This document shows, in pieces, positions 1-7,240 of a stretch of 64,000 bases of DNA. The translations under genes were made by a program, and so were the position numbers. Each line of letters begins with the position of its first letter. Position 1 is the stretch's first letter. The notes beneath the pieces are model-generated. The model saw only the letters and a list, made by a program, of their open reading frames with translations. It was not told the DNA's origin and did no database searches. This DNA comes from Sphingobium aromaticiconvertens (GTDB lineage: Bacteria; Pseudomonadota; Alphaproteobacteria; Sphingomonadales; Sphingomonadaceae): the NCBI RefSeq assembly GCF_037154075.1, contig NZ_JBANRJ010000001.1, positions 4,831,501 to 4,895,500 of the forward strand, written 5' to 3'.

Positions 1-907
1 GCGTGGCGGTGACTTTGTGCCCACCAGCGCCGGATGCCTGCGCGGTGAACTCGGCCATGATTCCGCGCGGCCCCTCGATTGGCTTCTTGGGACGGGGCAG
101 GAACACGCGGGGGAGCGCAAATTTCAGGCTCGTTCCGCCAGCAACCCAACCGACTTCCAGCGCGATCGGCGTCTTGTTGGTGGCATCGTTGAAGAGCGCG
201 AGCGTGTTAAACCGCGTCCGCAAGGTCAGTGTGGCCGCCAGCACGCCGGGCACCACGCCATCGATGCGGCCGTCCTCTCGGATGACCTCGACCTTATCCA
301 GGCCATTGCTGATCGCCAGATCCGCCGACACGATGCTGCCGAGCGCCACGCCGCCGCGCATGATCGACCCCGTGGCCTGGGCGAAGCGCGGCCCGGTAAG
401 CGCCGACGGCGTGCCTGCTGCGCTGGCGGCTTCCTCGGCGGTTTCGCCCTGTGCCATCAAGCTGATCGTCGCGTTCAGCATGCCGCTGCGCGCGAGAGCG
501 ATCCGCATCTGGTTAGCGACGGCGCCATAATGGGTGGAGAAGGATGGGACGTCGGGACTGCCGATTTCGAGCGACAGGGACGGCAATGCCGATGCGCCTG
601 ACTGAAAGACGTGTGTGTAAGGACCTGCCCCGGTCGTAACCGGCGCGCCAAACATTGCCCGCAACCAAAAACCGATCGCGGCCTGATCGACGGGCACGAC
701 GATATCGCCATCGTTGGTCGCCACGTCATAGGAGGGGTCGAGGCCTTCGCGCCCGAAGCCCAGCTGATCATCTTCTATCAGCGGGCGCTCTTCACCCAGC
801 GAATGGCTGACGAACGGCAGTTTGCGAAAGCCGGTCGCTGGCGAAACGCCATAGGTCGTTTCCACCACGCCGTGGCAAACGGCGTTGATACCCTGTCCAT
901 ATCCCAA
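1..907 (-). CDS. phage tail tube-like protein (partial, runs off left edge)
   Basis: The minus strand is open for 302 codons from a TTG start at 907 to the window edge. An AAGGAG ribosome site lies 7 bases before the TTG. The protein begins LGYGQGINAVCHGVVETTYG, with later segments GLDPSYDVATNDGDIVVPVD and GSPDVPSFSTHYGAVANQMR. This layout is typical of siphophage tail tube (major tail) proteins that build the inner tube. It lies last in the visible head-to-tail order, after the tail terminator-like gene, where a tube gene is expected. An ATG-only gene finder would miss it. The family call rests on layout and position, so an unrelated minor tail protein remains possible. Confidence 0.6.
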   Translation of the reverse strand, partial: MGYGQGINAVCHGVVETTYGVSPATGFRKLPFVSHSLGEERPLIEDDQLGFGREGLDPSYDVATNDGDIVVPVDQAAIGFWLRAMFGAPVTTGAGPYTHVFQSGASALPSLSLEIGSPDVPSFSTHYGAVANQMRIALARSGMLNATISLMAQGETAEEAASAAGTPSALTGPRFAQATGSIMRGGVALGSIVSADLAISNGLDKVEVIREDGRIDGVVPGVLAATLTLRTRFNTLALFNDATNKTPIALEVGWVAGGTSLKFALPRVFLPRPKKPIEGPRGIMAEFTAQASGAGGHKVTAT

Positions 908-925
908 TGTTCTTCTCCTTGGGGA

Positions 926-1366
926 TCAGCCCAGCGGGCTGGTAGTGCTGTAGGAAGCGATGATCTCGAACTGTGCGCCCATCTGGCTTGCTCCACCGGA
1001 GACGGTCAGGTCCGCGATTTCGAGCGGCGTGACATCGACATGCGCGCACAGCCCCCCGAGCGTCCGATCATTGTCGACGGCCGCGCCGATCGCTCCCGCC
1101 ATCTGATCGAGCCGCGCCCTGGTCGGGACGTTCGGGCTTTCGAGCGCCAGCAGCTCGACCGGTATGGCGTGGTCATAATGATAACGCGGCGGGCTTAGGT
1201 CGATGGACGCCTCGCCGGGATCACCGTCGCGAACGATGGCGGTGCCCAGAGGCGATACGCGCACGGGCCGATCGGCGGCATTTTCAAGTCCGATCACCTC
1301 AGCGCCCACAAGTGCGCCGGCGACCAGTGCCTTTGCGGCGGTCAGGACGTCCATGCGGTGCGACAT
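926..1366 (-). CDS. putative phage tail terminator/completion protein
   Basis: 146 residues starting MSHRMDVLTAAKALVAGALV, with a GGAGG ribosome site 4 bases before the ATG. Small size, an N-terminal helix and a later beta-rich part match tail terminator proteins (lambda gpU-like, often misnamed acyl-CoA transferase in databases). These cap the tail tube and join it to the head. It sits between the DUF6441-like gene and the tail tube gene, the usual place for a terminator. The start lies just past the stop of the upstream gene, so the two are probably translationally coupled. No catalytic motif was seen. Function is inferred mainly from gene order. Confidence 0.5.
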   Translation of the reverse strand: MSHRMDVLTAAKALVAGALVGAEVIGLENAADRPVRVSPLGTAIVRDGDPGEASIDLSPPRYHYDHAIPVELLALESPNVPTRARLDQMAGAIGAAVDNDRTLGGLCAHVDVTPLEIADLTVSGGASQMGAQFEIIASYSTTSPLG

Positions 1367-1367
1367 T

Positions 1368-2081
1368 TTACCTCCAGCGCGCTTCGAACAGCGCGGGCAC
1401 CTTTGCCCCCCAGCGATTGGCCGGGCCTTCTACGTCGAACAGGCGGCGTAGCGTGACGGTCTTGCGCAGCGTGAACATCAGGACGGGTTTTGCCTTCCGG
1501 CCCTGCTTGCGACGGCCCGCCGTATCCCGGCGTAAAGCAGCGCGACGGATATTGAGGCCAGCCGTCAGGTCCATGAACGCGAGCAGCGAACCCTGACGCC
1601 CAGGACGAACGAAAAACTCGGTGTTGAAGTGCAATTCGCATTCTTCCGGCGACATCGCAGCGCCGCCACCTGAACGGCGGCTCATATTGGAACGATAGGT
1701 GCCTGCACGGCGTCGGCGCGGCACATTCTTTGTCGGTATCCAGATATATTTTGATCCATTGATCGGCTTGATGGTGGCGCCGCGCGTGAATGCGTCCACG
1801 ATCAGCGGTGCGAGGGAGCGGACATATCCGGCCGGGTTCATGCTGACCTTGCCGAAGGCCTTTGGATAGACATCGCCGCGCCAGGTGTTCGCCAGGCGTT
1901 GGCCCATGCCTGCCTCGATAATCTGGCCGCGCAATTCGCCTTTAAGGCCGTCGACAGCATCCTGCATCGATCCGGTCGCCACCTGCGCGATCGTCAATTC
2001 GATGTCTTTCAACTGACTATCGATCGACGGAAAGGCGACGTTGACCCTCACGACGTCAGCGGCACAGCGCCGCAGGACCAT
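1368..2081 (-). CDS. phage structural protein, DUF6441-like
   Basis: 237 residues. The segments RLANTWRGDVYPKAFGKVSM, PAGYVRSLAPLIVDAFTRGA and YIWIPTKNVPRRRR resemble the DUF6441 family of prophage head-tail genes, which has no established biochemical role. The C-terminal half is very basic. The ATG at 2081 has a GGAGG 7 bases upstream and overlaps the preceding gene by 34 bases. A GTG at 2051 overlapping the upstream stop as GTGA is an alternative giving 227 residues. Position between the head-tail joining protein and the tail terminator suggests a neck or tail-completion role (inference). Confidence 0.55.
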   Translation of the reverse strand: MVLRRCAADVVRVNVAFPSIDSQLKDIELTIAQVATGSMQDAVDGLKGELRGQIIEAGMGQRLANTWRGDVYPKAFGKVSMNPAGYVRSLAPLIVDAFTRGATIKPINGSKYIWIPTKNVPRRRRAGTYRSNMSRRSGGGAAMSPEECELHFNTEFFVRPGRQGSLLAFMDLTAGLNIRRAALRRDTAGRRKQGRKAKPVLMFTLRKTVTLRRLFDVEGPANRWGAKVPALFEARWR

Positions 2082-2392
2082 GTCATAGCCTCCACGTCGG
2101 ATATCGGCTCATCGGTCAGCATGTAGCTATCGCTGATTGTCAGAATGCCGTCGTTGTCGCGAACGCCGACGTGAACAACATCGTCCGGCGCAGGCGCGGG
2201 AACATCCGAACGTCGGATGTCAATCATCACCGTGCCGCTGACGATTTGGCCTTGGCCATAACCGTCGATCTGGTCGGGGCGGCTGAGAATAACTCGGATC
2301 GGCGTAATGGTGCTGTCGCGGTCATGATCCGCTGCCGCAGACCCCGGTGCATGGAACTGCGCATCGAGGGCTGCGGCGAACGGATCAGACAT
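2048..2392 (-). CDS. putative phage head-tail joining protein
   Basis: 114 residues, MSDPFAAALDAQFHAPGSAA at the N-terminus. The N-terminal amphipathic helix followed by a compact beta domain resembles Gifsy-2/lambda FII-type head-tail attachment proteins. The longer upstream open frame is rejected because the ATG at 2392 overlaps the stop of the DUF2190 gene by one base (TGATG), the usual coupling in this operon. Product size and place after the decoration-type protein agree with a neck connector. No enzyme motif is expected or seen. Confidence 0.5.
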   Translation of the reverse strand: MSDPFAAALDAQFHAPGSAAADHDRDSTITPIRVILSRPDQIDGYGQGQIVSGTVMIDIRRSDVPAPAPDDVVHVGVRDNDGILTISDSYMLTDEPISDVEAMTWSCGAVPLTS

Positions 2393-2736
2393 CAGGCGAT
2401 CTGACCGGTGAGCAGGACAGCGCCGACCGTTTCGCCCGCACCGGCACCGACGTTGGATGCCGCGACGCCGCAAAGCGTGTTGCCCGCAGAGGTCGAGGTG
2501 AAAACGCGAGCGATATTGTCCCAATAGATTTTCGTGGTCCATGCGATCCATGCCTGACTGGCGGCCTTGGGCACGGGGTTGAACACGCCGACGCGCACCC
2601 AAGCGATTTCCTCGCCGATCGCTGCGGCGACGGATGCGAAGGCGACAACGGCGCCGACAAGAGCGGCGCCGCCGCTGGCGACGGCATAAGGGGCGGGGGC
2701 CTGGAAGTTGTCCCCAAGCTGCTGATAGTTCTTCAT
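2392..2736 (-). CDS. DUF2190 family phage capsid-associated protein
   Basis: 114 residues starting MKNYQQLGDNFQAPAPYAVA. It is rich in Ala/Gly/Val, with VASGGAALVGAVVAFASVAA followed by GVFNPVPKAASQAW and TKIYWDN. This pattern of a small beta-barrel with SG, GVF-lPKa and a yWD motif is characteristic of DUF2190, found directly after the major capsid gene in many siphophages and thought to decorate or stabilise the shell. A GGAGA ribosome site precedes the ATG at 2736. Confidence 0.7.
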   Translation of the reverse strand: MKNYQQLGDNFQAPAPYAVASGGAALVGAVVAFASVAAAIGEEIAWVRVGVFNPVPKAASQAWIAWTTKIYWDNIARVFTSTSAGNTLCGVAASNVGAGAGETVGAVLLTGQIA

Positions 2737-2776
2737 GGTAGTGGTCTCCTATCCGGCGTGGCCGGTGAAAGGCGGA

Positions 2777-3091
2777 TCAGGCGTCAGCCTTGCCCGCGCG
2801 ATGCTCGATGATGGCGGCGATGATAGCGTCCTTCTTCGTCACGCCGCTGAGCGCGACGCTCTCCTTCTCGACAAGGATGTGGAGATCCGGAACCGAGAGT
2901 TTCTTGAGGTCAGCGGCGTCGTCGGCGTCATCATTATCGTCGCTGTCGGGAAAGTCGCTGGGTTCACCGTCCAGCAGATTATTGTCGAAAAGGCGGATCG
3001 CCTCTTTGTCCGAGGTAGGGATTTCCCCCTCGATGGGTTGGCGCAGGACGCCGTCAACGACGGTCGGCTGCGCCAGCTTTACGAACTTCAT
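2777..3091 (-). CDS. small phage protein with acidic linker and SAP/HeH-like C-terminus
   Basis: 104 residues with a GGAGG ribosome site 8 bases before the ATG. Three parts can be seen: a short N-terminal beta part (residues 1-40), a strongly acidic linker around 45-60 (DSDDNDDADDAADLKK), and a C-terminal helical unit LSVPDLHILVEKESVALSGV followed by TKKDAIIAAIIEH. The last part looks like the HeH/SAP-like fold often found in capsid-adjacent small phage proteins. It lies between the capsid gene and DUF2190, so a capsid-accessory role is likely. I do not recognise a named family. Confidence 0.55.
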   Translation of the reverse strand: MKFVKLAQPTVVDGVLRQPIEGEIPTSDKEAIRLFDNNLLDGEPSDFPDSDDNDDADDAADLKKLSVPDLHILVEKESVALSGVTKKDAIIAAIIEHRAGKADA

Positions 3092-3159
3092 GGTGATGTC
3101 CTCCGGTAGCGGGGCGACACCGGCCGCCCCGTCTGGTCATGCAGATTGCGGAAGCGGCG

Positions 3160-5340
3160 TTAGGCCGGGGCGGCGCCGGGGTTCTTGTAGAGGCCGCGAT
3201 GGTCAAGGACCTTCGCCGTGACATCGAGGCGCGCCTTGAACTTGATGCCGTCGACCTCGAACGACTGGTGCGTATCGGTGAACAGTTCTTCCTGCCCCTC
3301 CAGATGCGCCAGCAGGATCGTGTCGAAGGCGTCGGGATCGGCTGCCAGATACCAGCTGTAATCCGTGATGCGCTCATCCACTACCAGCACGAGCTTGCCA
3401 GGGAAGGGATTGACGTTCGAGGTCTGCGCCGCAGTAACCGCAGTCAGGAACTGCTCTGCTGCGGTTTCCTGAAGCGGGCCGACGATCAGGAAGCGGGCGC
3501 GAACGGTCATATTGCCGCCCTCCGCCGTCTTCTGCTGCCTCATCGCCGCCCGGCCAGCACCAACCGTCTTAACGGTGATTTCCGTGCCCGCAGCAGCCAA
3601 GTTGCCGTGGCTGGCGTGGAACAGGGCGGTGCCGTCCGGCATCGTGGGATTGCCGATCAGCTGGCTGTAAACCAGATCGGATTCGAGGTCGGCGGCCTTG
3701 TTTGCGAACTGCGTTGGGATACGACCGAACAGCCCCTTATCGTCGTTAACGATCGCCTGGCGCGAGATCGGGATGATGCGCGCATAGGTTGCCAGCCTGT
3801 AGCTGTCGCCGGTGTCGGTCAGCGCACCATGCTTGATCTCGCCGTTCTCAGTGACCAGCAGCAGCGCGGGCGCATCGCCCATGCCGATGATGGAGGCCGG
3901 ACGGAAATCGGGCAGGCTGCCGGTCGACACGAACGGGCGGAACGACTGCGGAGCCGCCTCGAATGCACGCCGCACGCGGCGATTGGCCGCGTTGCCGAGC
4001 GCAAAGGCGAAGTCGCTGGTGGTGAGGGCGCCGCCGCGCATGCCGAGCGCCGCACCTGCCAACTCCATGCGGCCCATGCCGGTGACGCGGATGCCAGTGC
4101 GCTGGCAATAGTCGCGCGACATCTCCATCAGTGTGAGGCCCCGGAACTCGCGGGCGGCTTCGGCGCGCTGATCATCGATGCCGAAATCAGCGGCGCGAAG
4201 ACCCGGATTGGCTGCCAACAACAGGGCGTCTTCCACTGCCAGGCGGTAGCCGTCGCTTTCCGTGCCGGACCGACCCGCGCGGACGTCCGATGTTGGACGC
4301 GCCCGCGCCTCGATGAGGCGATCGGTCATACGCGACTGAAGATCGGCCTCGGTCAGCGGGGTCGTTTCGTTCACGCGGATCAGTTCGGCGGCGAACGTGC
4401 TGCCCAGATCCTCGGAACGAGCGCAAAGGTCCAGAATGCGCGAGGCGGGAATCGATGCCGCCCGCTGATCGGCAACTGGCGCAGGAGCGGCAGCGGGGGG
4501 CGTGGCCTCCGGCGCAACGCGCTCGGCGGCAGGGGCAGCGGCGGGAGCCGGTGCAGGGGTGGTAACAGCGGGGGCGGCCGCAGCCGCGCCGCCAGCAAGG
4601 TTGCGTCGCATATCGTCTTCCTCTTGTGAATTGCCGTGGGAATTGCCGTGGGAATTGCCCGGATTTGATCGAACCACGGCGTTCGGATCGGCGGGAACGG
4701 GGACGAGACTGGCTTCGAGAAGCTCCCAGGCGACAGCGCGCCACGTCTCATGTTCATTTTCGTCGGTGGAGGTGATCTGCCAGCGCTTGACGTGGTAGCC
4801 GATAGAAATGGCGCGCAATTCACCGTTGGCAACGCGCTGCTCGATCTCCCGGCCGCGCTCGCTGTCGGAGAACGTGAGGGTGCCGATCAGCTGATCGCCC
4901 TCGATGCGCACATTGCTGACCCGGCCGATGACGGCATCGACCTCATATTGGTTGTGCGTATCGAGCAACGGGCAAACGCCCTGCGACACGCGGCCAAGGT
5001 CGATCGCCTCGGCGCTGATCTCCAGTTCTTCGGTGAAATAGTAGCGGCGGACCGGCGAACCGGCGGAAAGGATGGCCTCCACCGACCGGCTGGAAGCATT
5101 GTAGCTTTCCGAACGGACAGTGAGATCGCGGGTGCCGCGTCCACCGGCCTGAGGCTGGCGCCTTTCCTCCGGGTCGGCGGGAGCTGCCGCTGCGCGCGTC
5201 ATTATGCCGGTCGCATCATCGATCGGCGGGGCATTGCGGGGTCTGCGGCGCGAAGGCGCTTTACCATCCACCGTCAGGTGCGCGGCCGTGCGGGCTTCGG
5301 CCTCCGCAGTGTCCTGCGGCGCCGGTTCGGGCTTCTTCAT
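3160..5340 (-). CDS. prohead protease / major capsid protein fusion
   Basis: 726 residues. Residues about 70-235 resemble an HK97-type (S78) prohead protease: LLDTHNQYEVDAVIGRVSNV contains the expected His, and LRAISIGYHV matches the serine region. Residues about 240-300 form an Ala/Pro-rich linker. Residues about 310-726 are a Mu gpT-like major capsid domain (ALFHASHGNLAAAGT, PGKLVLVVDERITDY). Protease-capsid fusions of this type are known in prophages: the protease matures the shell formed by the capsid part. At the junction a 12-base unit repeats three times near 4627-4655 (protein NSHGNSHGNS). An in-frame ATG at 4611 (residue 244) follows AGAGGAAG and could give a capsid-only product. The main ATG at 5340 follows AGGAGC. 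Confidence 0.85.
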   Translation of the reverse strand: MKKPEPAPQDTAEAEARTAAHLTVDGKAPSRRRPRNAPPIDDATGIMTRAAAAPADPEERRQPQAGGRGTRDLTVRSESYNASSRSVEAILSAGSPVRRYYFTEELEISAEAIDLGRVSQGVCPLLDTHNQYEVDAVIGRVSNVRIEGDQLIGTLTFSDSERGREIEQRVANGELRAISIGYHVKRWQITSTDENEHETWRAVAWELLEASLVPVPADPNAVVRSNPGNSHGNSHGNSQEEDDMRRNLAGGAAAAAPAVTTPAPAPAAAPAAERVAPEATPPAAAPAPVADQRAASIPASRILDLCARSEDLGSTFAAELIRVNETTPLTEADLQSRMTDRLIEARARPTSDVRAGRSGTESDGYRLAVEDALLLAANPGLRAADFGIDDQRAEAAREFRGLTLMEMSRDYCQRTGIRVTGMGRMELAGAALGMRGGALTTSDFAFALGNAANRRVRRAFEAAPQSFRPFVSTGSLPDFRPASIIGMGDAPALLLVTENGEIKHGALTDTGDSYRLATYARIIPISRQAIVNDDKGLFGRIPTQFANKAADLESDLVYSQLIGNPTMPDGTALFHASHGNLAAAGTEITVKTVGAGRAAMRQQKTAEGGNMTVRARFLIVGPLQETAAEQFLTAVTAAQTSNVNPFPGKLVLVVDERITDYSWYLAADPDAFDTILLAHLEGQEELFTDTHQSFEVDGIKFKARLDVTAKVLDHRGLYKNPGAAPA

Positions 5341-5352
5341 TGCGGATTGCTC

Positions 5353-6849
5353 CTAGCGGGGGGACATCAGGCGCCGCGCAATGGTCATCATCATCATGCG
5401 GTTGGGGTCGGATGCGTTGGCGGCGCTGTTATCGCCGTCGCCGGACTGGCCGGGCGTCATGGGATCGCCACGGAATGCCAGTTTCAGCTTTCCAAGAAGG
5501 TCGCGGGTGCGCGCGATCTCTTCCATCATCGGATCGTGGTCGTAGCCGCGCGCGTTCAGCAGATTGGCGCGGCTTTCAAGACCCGCCTCCATTTCCAATA
5601 TGTCCGCCATCGCGTCGCCTTCCCGGTCGATCGATTCGAACGGCGGCGGCGTCCATTTCATCGGATAGGCAGGCTTGTTGAGATAGCCCGCCTCCCAGCC
5701 CGTCCGTGAAAACCAGCCGAACACGCGATCGAGGCAGATCGGAATGAACGTCAGATACTGAAGACGGCCGATGAACCGCTTATTTTCGAGCGCGCCCGCC
5801 TTGTAGCTGGAGAAATTGACGTTGGAGAGGTCGCCGGTCATCTGTTCATAGGTGACGCCGACGCCGGCGGCGGACGCGAGCAGCGCGATCCGGGCAAGGT
5901 CGTTGATGCCACCAGTCTTTGGCGGGTTCGAGAAGGTGATCTGCTCGCCGTCTTCCAGCGTCTCGATCATGCCCGGCACGAACTCTTCGATAGGCGCGCG
6001 TTCCTGCGCCTCATCGACGGGAATACCGATATTCGGGTCTTCGCCTTCCTGCGCTGGCGGGCGATAGCGGAAACCGACCAGGCAGGCGGCGATATTGGCC
6101 TTTACGACCTCGGCCTCAATACCTTCCTCGACGTCGCCCAGGCGCTTGACGATCGGCTCGAACAGGCTGACGCCCTCGGTCTGCCCGACCCATTCGCTAT
6201 CAAAGAGATGGATCACCTCATCAGCGGGAAAACGGATCGTCTCGGTCGAGGACCAGCGATAGCCCTTGCGGCCACGGTAGAAATAATAGGCGAGCGGGCG
6301 GCCTTCATCGTCATATTCGATGCCGCGCTCGATGTTCAGGCCGAACTTGTCGGTAGCCAGCATTCCCTTGTCGAAGGTTTGCAATCGCAGCGGGATGACG
6401 CCCGGCACTTTGACCAGCCGCTGAACGATGAAGACTTCGCCATCGCGAAGCATGGAAATCGCCCACAATTTTTGCAGGCCATAGAGGTCGTGCCGATTGT
6501 AATAGTCGCAGACCTTGATCCACGCAGCCCAATAATCGCGCAGCGCCTTCGGCCCGGTTGGCGCGCCCGTGATGCCCCAGCCGATCAGGCTATTGAGCAG
6601 TGCATTGAGCGCCTTACGGGCGAATGGATTTTCCGCGATCAGGCGGAGAATCGTCATCCGGTCGACATAGCGCTTGGGCCGCCCGTCGTTCGGGTTTCCG
6701 CTGACCGTGTCGAAATCGCGATCCTTGCCCATGAAGCGTCGGCTTGGCCGCGCGCGCGGAGCGGCTCGCTCCAGCATTTTGCGCGCCGCCTGTCGACGCA
6801 TGCCTGCAACCGGGGAGAGGTAGCCGACTGTGCGGTCAATCCAGTTCAC
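5353..6849 (-). CDS. phage portal protein (lambda gpB family)
   Basis: 498 residues from a GTG at 6849 that overlaps the gpW-like stop as GTGA. The longer open frame upstream is a run-through of the gpW-like gene. Segments AENPFARKALNALLNSLIGW, ALRDYWAAWIKVCDYYNRHD and LAYYFYRGRKGYRW are typical of lambda-type portals, the twelve-subunit ring at the capsid vertex through which DNA is packaged and to which the terminase docks. Length is close to lambda gpB. The stop codon lies 12 bases before the capsid start. Confidence 0.85.
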   Translation of the reverse strand: MNWIDRTVGYLSPVAGMRRQAARKMLERAAPRARPSRRFMGKDRDFDTVSGNPNDGRPKRYVDRMTILRLIAENPFARKALNALLNSLIGWGITGAPTGPKALRDYWAAWIKVCDYYNRHDLYGLQKLWAISMLRDGEVFIVQRLVKVPGVIPLRLQTFDKGMLATDKFGLNIERGIEYDDEGRPLAYYFYRGRKGYRWSSTETIRFPADEVIHLFDSEWVGQTEGVSLFEPIVKRLGDVEEGIEAEVVKANIAACLVGFRYRPPAQEGEDPNIGIPVDEAQERAPIEEFVPGMIETLEDGEQITFSNPPKTGGINDLARIALLASAAGVGVTYEQMTGDLSNVNFSSYKAGALENKRFIGRLQYLTFIPICLDRVFGWFSRTGWEAGYLNKPAYPMKWTPPPFESIDREGDAMADILEMEAGLESRANLLNARGYDHDPMMEEIARTRDLLGKLKLAFRGDPMTPGQSGDGDNSAANASDPNRMMMMTIARRLMSPR

Positions 6850-7058
6850 AGTCGTCCGACCCTTCCGACAATGAAGCGGCGACGGCCCGTGGCGCCGGGC
6901 GCTGGCTTGGCTAGCACGCCGACGATCGCATCGCGCGCGCGCAGCATATCGTCCAGATTTTGATATTCGGTCGCACGGCCGTCCGCGAACGTCACCTTGC
7001 GGACGCCGCTGGCGATAGCCGTGTCGAGGCGATCGAGATCGGATTGCTGGAATGCCAT
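6846..7058 (-). CDS. gpW-like head-tail joining protein
   Basis: 70 residues: MAFQQSDLDRLDTAIASGVR, then VTFADGRATEYQNLDDMLRA, then a basic tail. This matches the gpW fold (helix, beta hairpin reading V.f.dGr...y.sl.dLl, helix). gpW plugs the portal after packaging and is needed for tail attachment. As in lambda, it sits between the terminase large subunit and the portal. The ATG at 7058 shares one base with the upstream stop (TAATG). Confidence 0.75.
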   Translation of the reverse strand: MAFQQSDLDRLDTAIASGVRKVTFADGRATEYQNLDDMLRARDAIVGVLAKPAPGATGRRRFIVGRVGRL

Positions 7059-7240
7059 TAGCGGCCCATCCAGTCATATTTCTCGGCGGCGGTGGTCTCA
7101 TCCGCGTTATCGAATATGGCATATTTCGTGGCATCTTCTGCCATGTTGCCAATGTTCCGCCTGTCTGCTGGCGTCAGCTCGACCATGATCGGCCTTCCGA
7201 CGCCAACGTCATACCAGGTGTCTGCGATCTTGACGCGCAT
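7058..7240 (-). CDS. small phage protein of unknown function
   Basis: 60 residues (MRVKIADTWYDVGVGRPIMV at the N-terminus), acidic, between the terminase large subunit and gpW. The chosen ATG at 7240 is the second of a tandem ATGATG and lies 5 bases after AGGAGG. The first ATG (7243) is too close to that site. Both overlap the terminase stop region. No family recognised; no cysteine, membrane or nucleic-acid motif seen. Tight packing in the operon and a good ribosome site support a real gene. Confidence 0.6.
   Translation of the reverse strand: MRVKIADTWYDVGVGRPIMVELTPADRRNIGNMAEDATKYAIFDNADETTAAEKYDWMGR

Noticed and set aside
3139..4629. 496-codon open frame on the plus strand
   Set aside because: Antisense to the capsid fusion; low-complexity Gly/Arg-rich end and no motifs.
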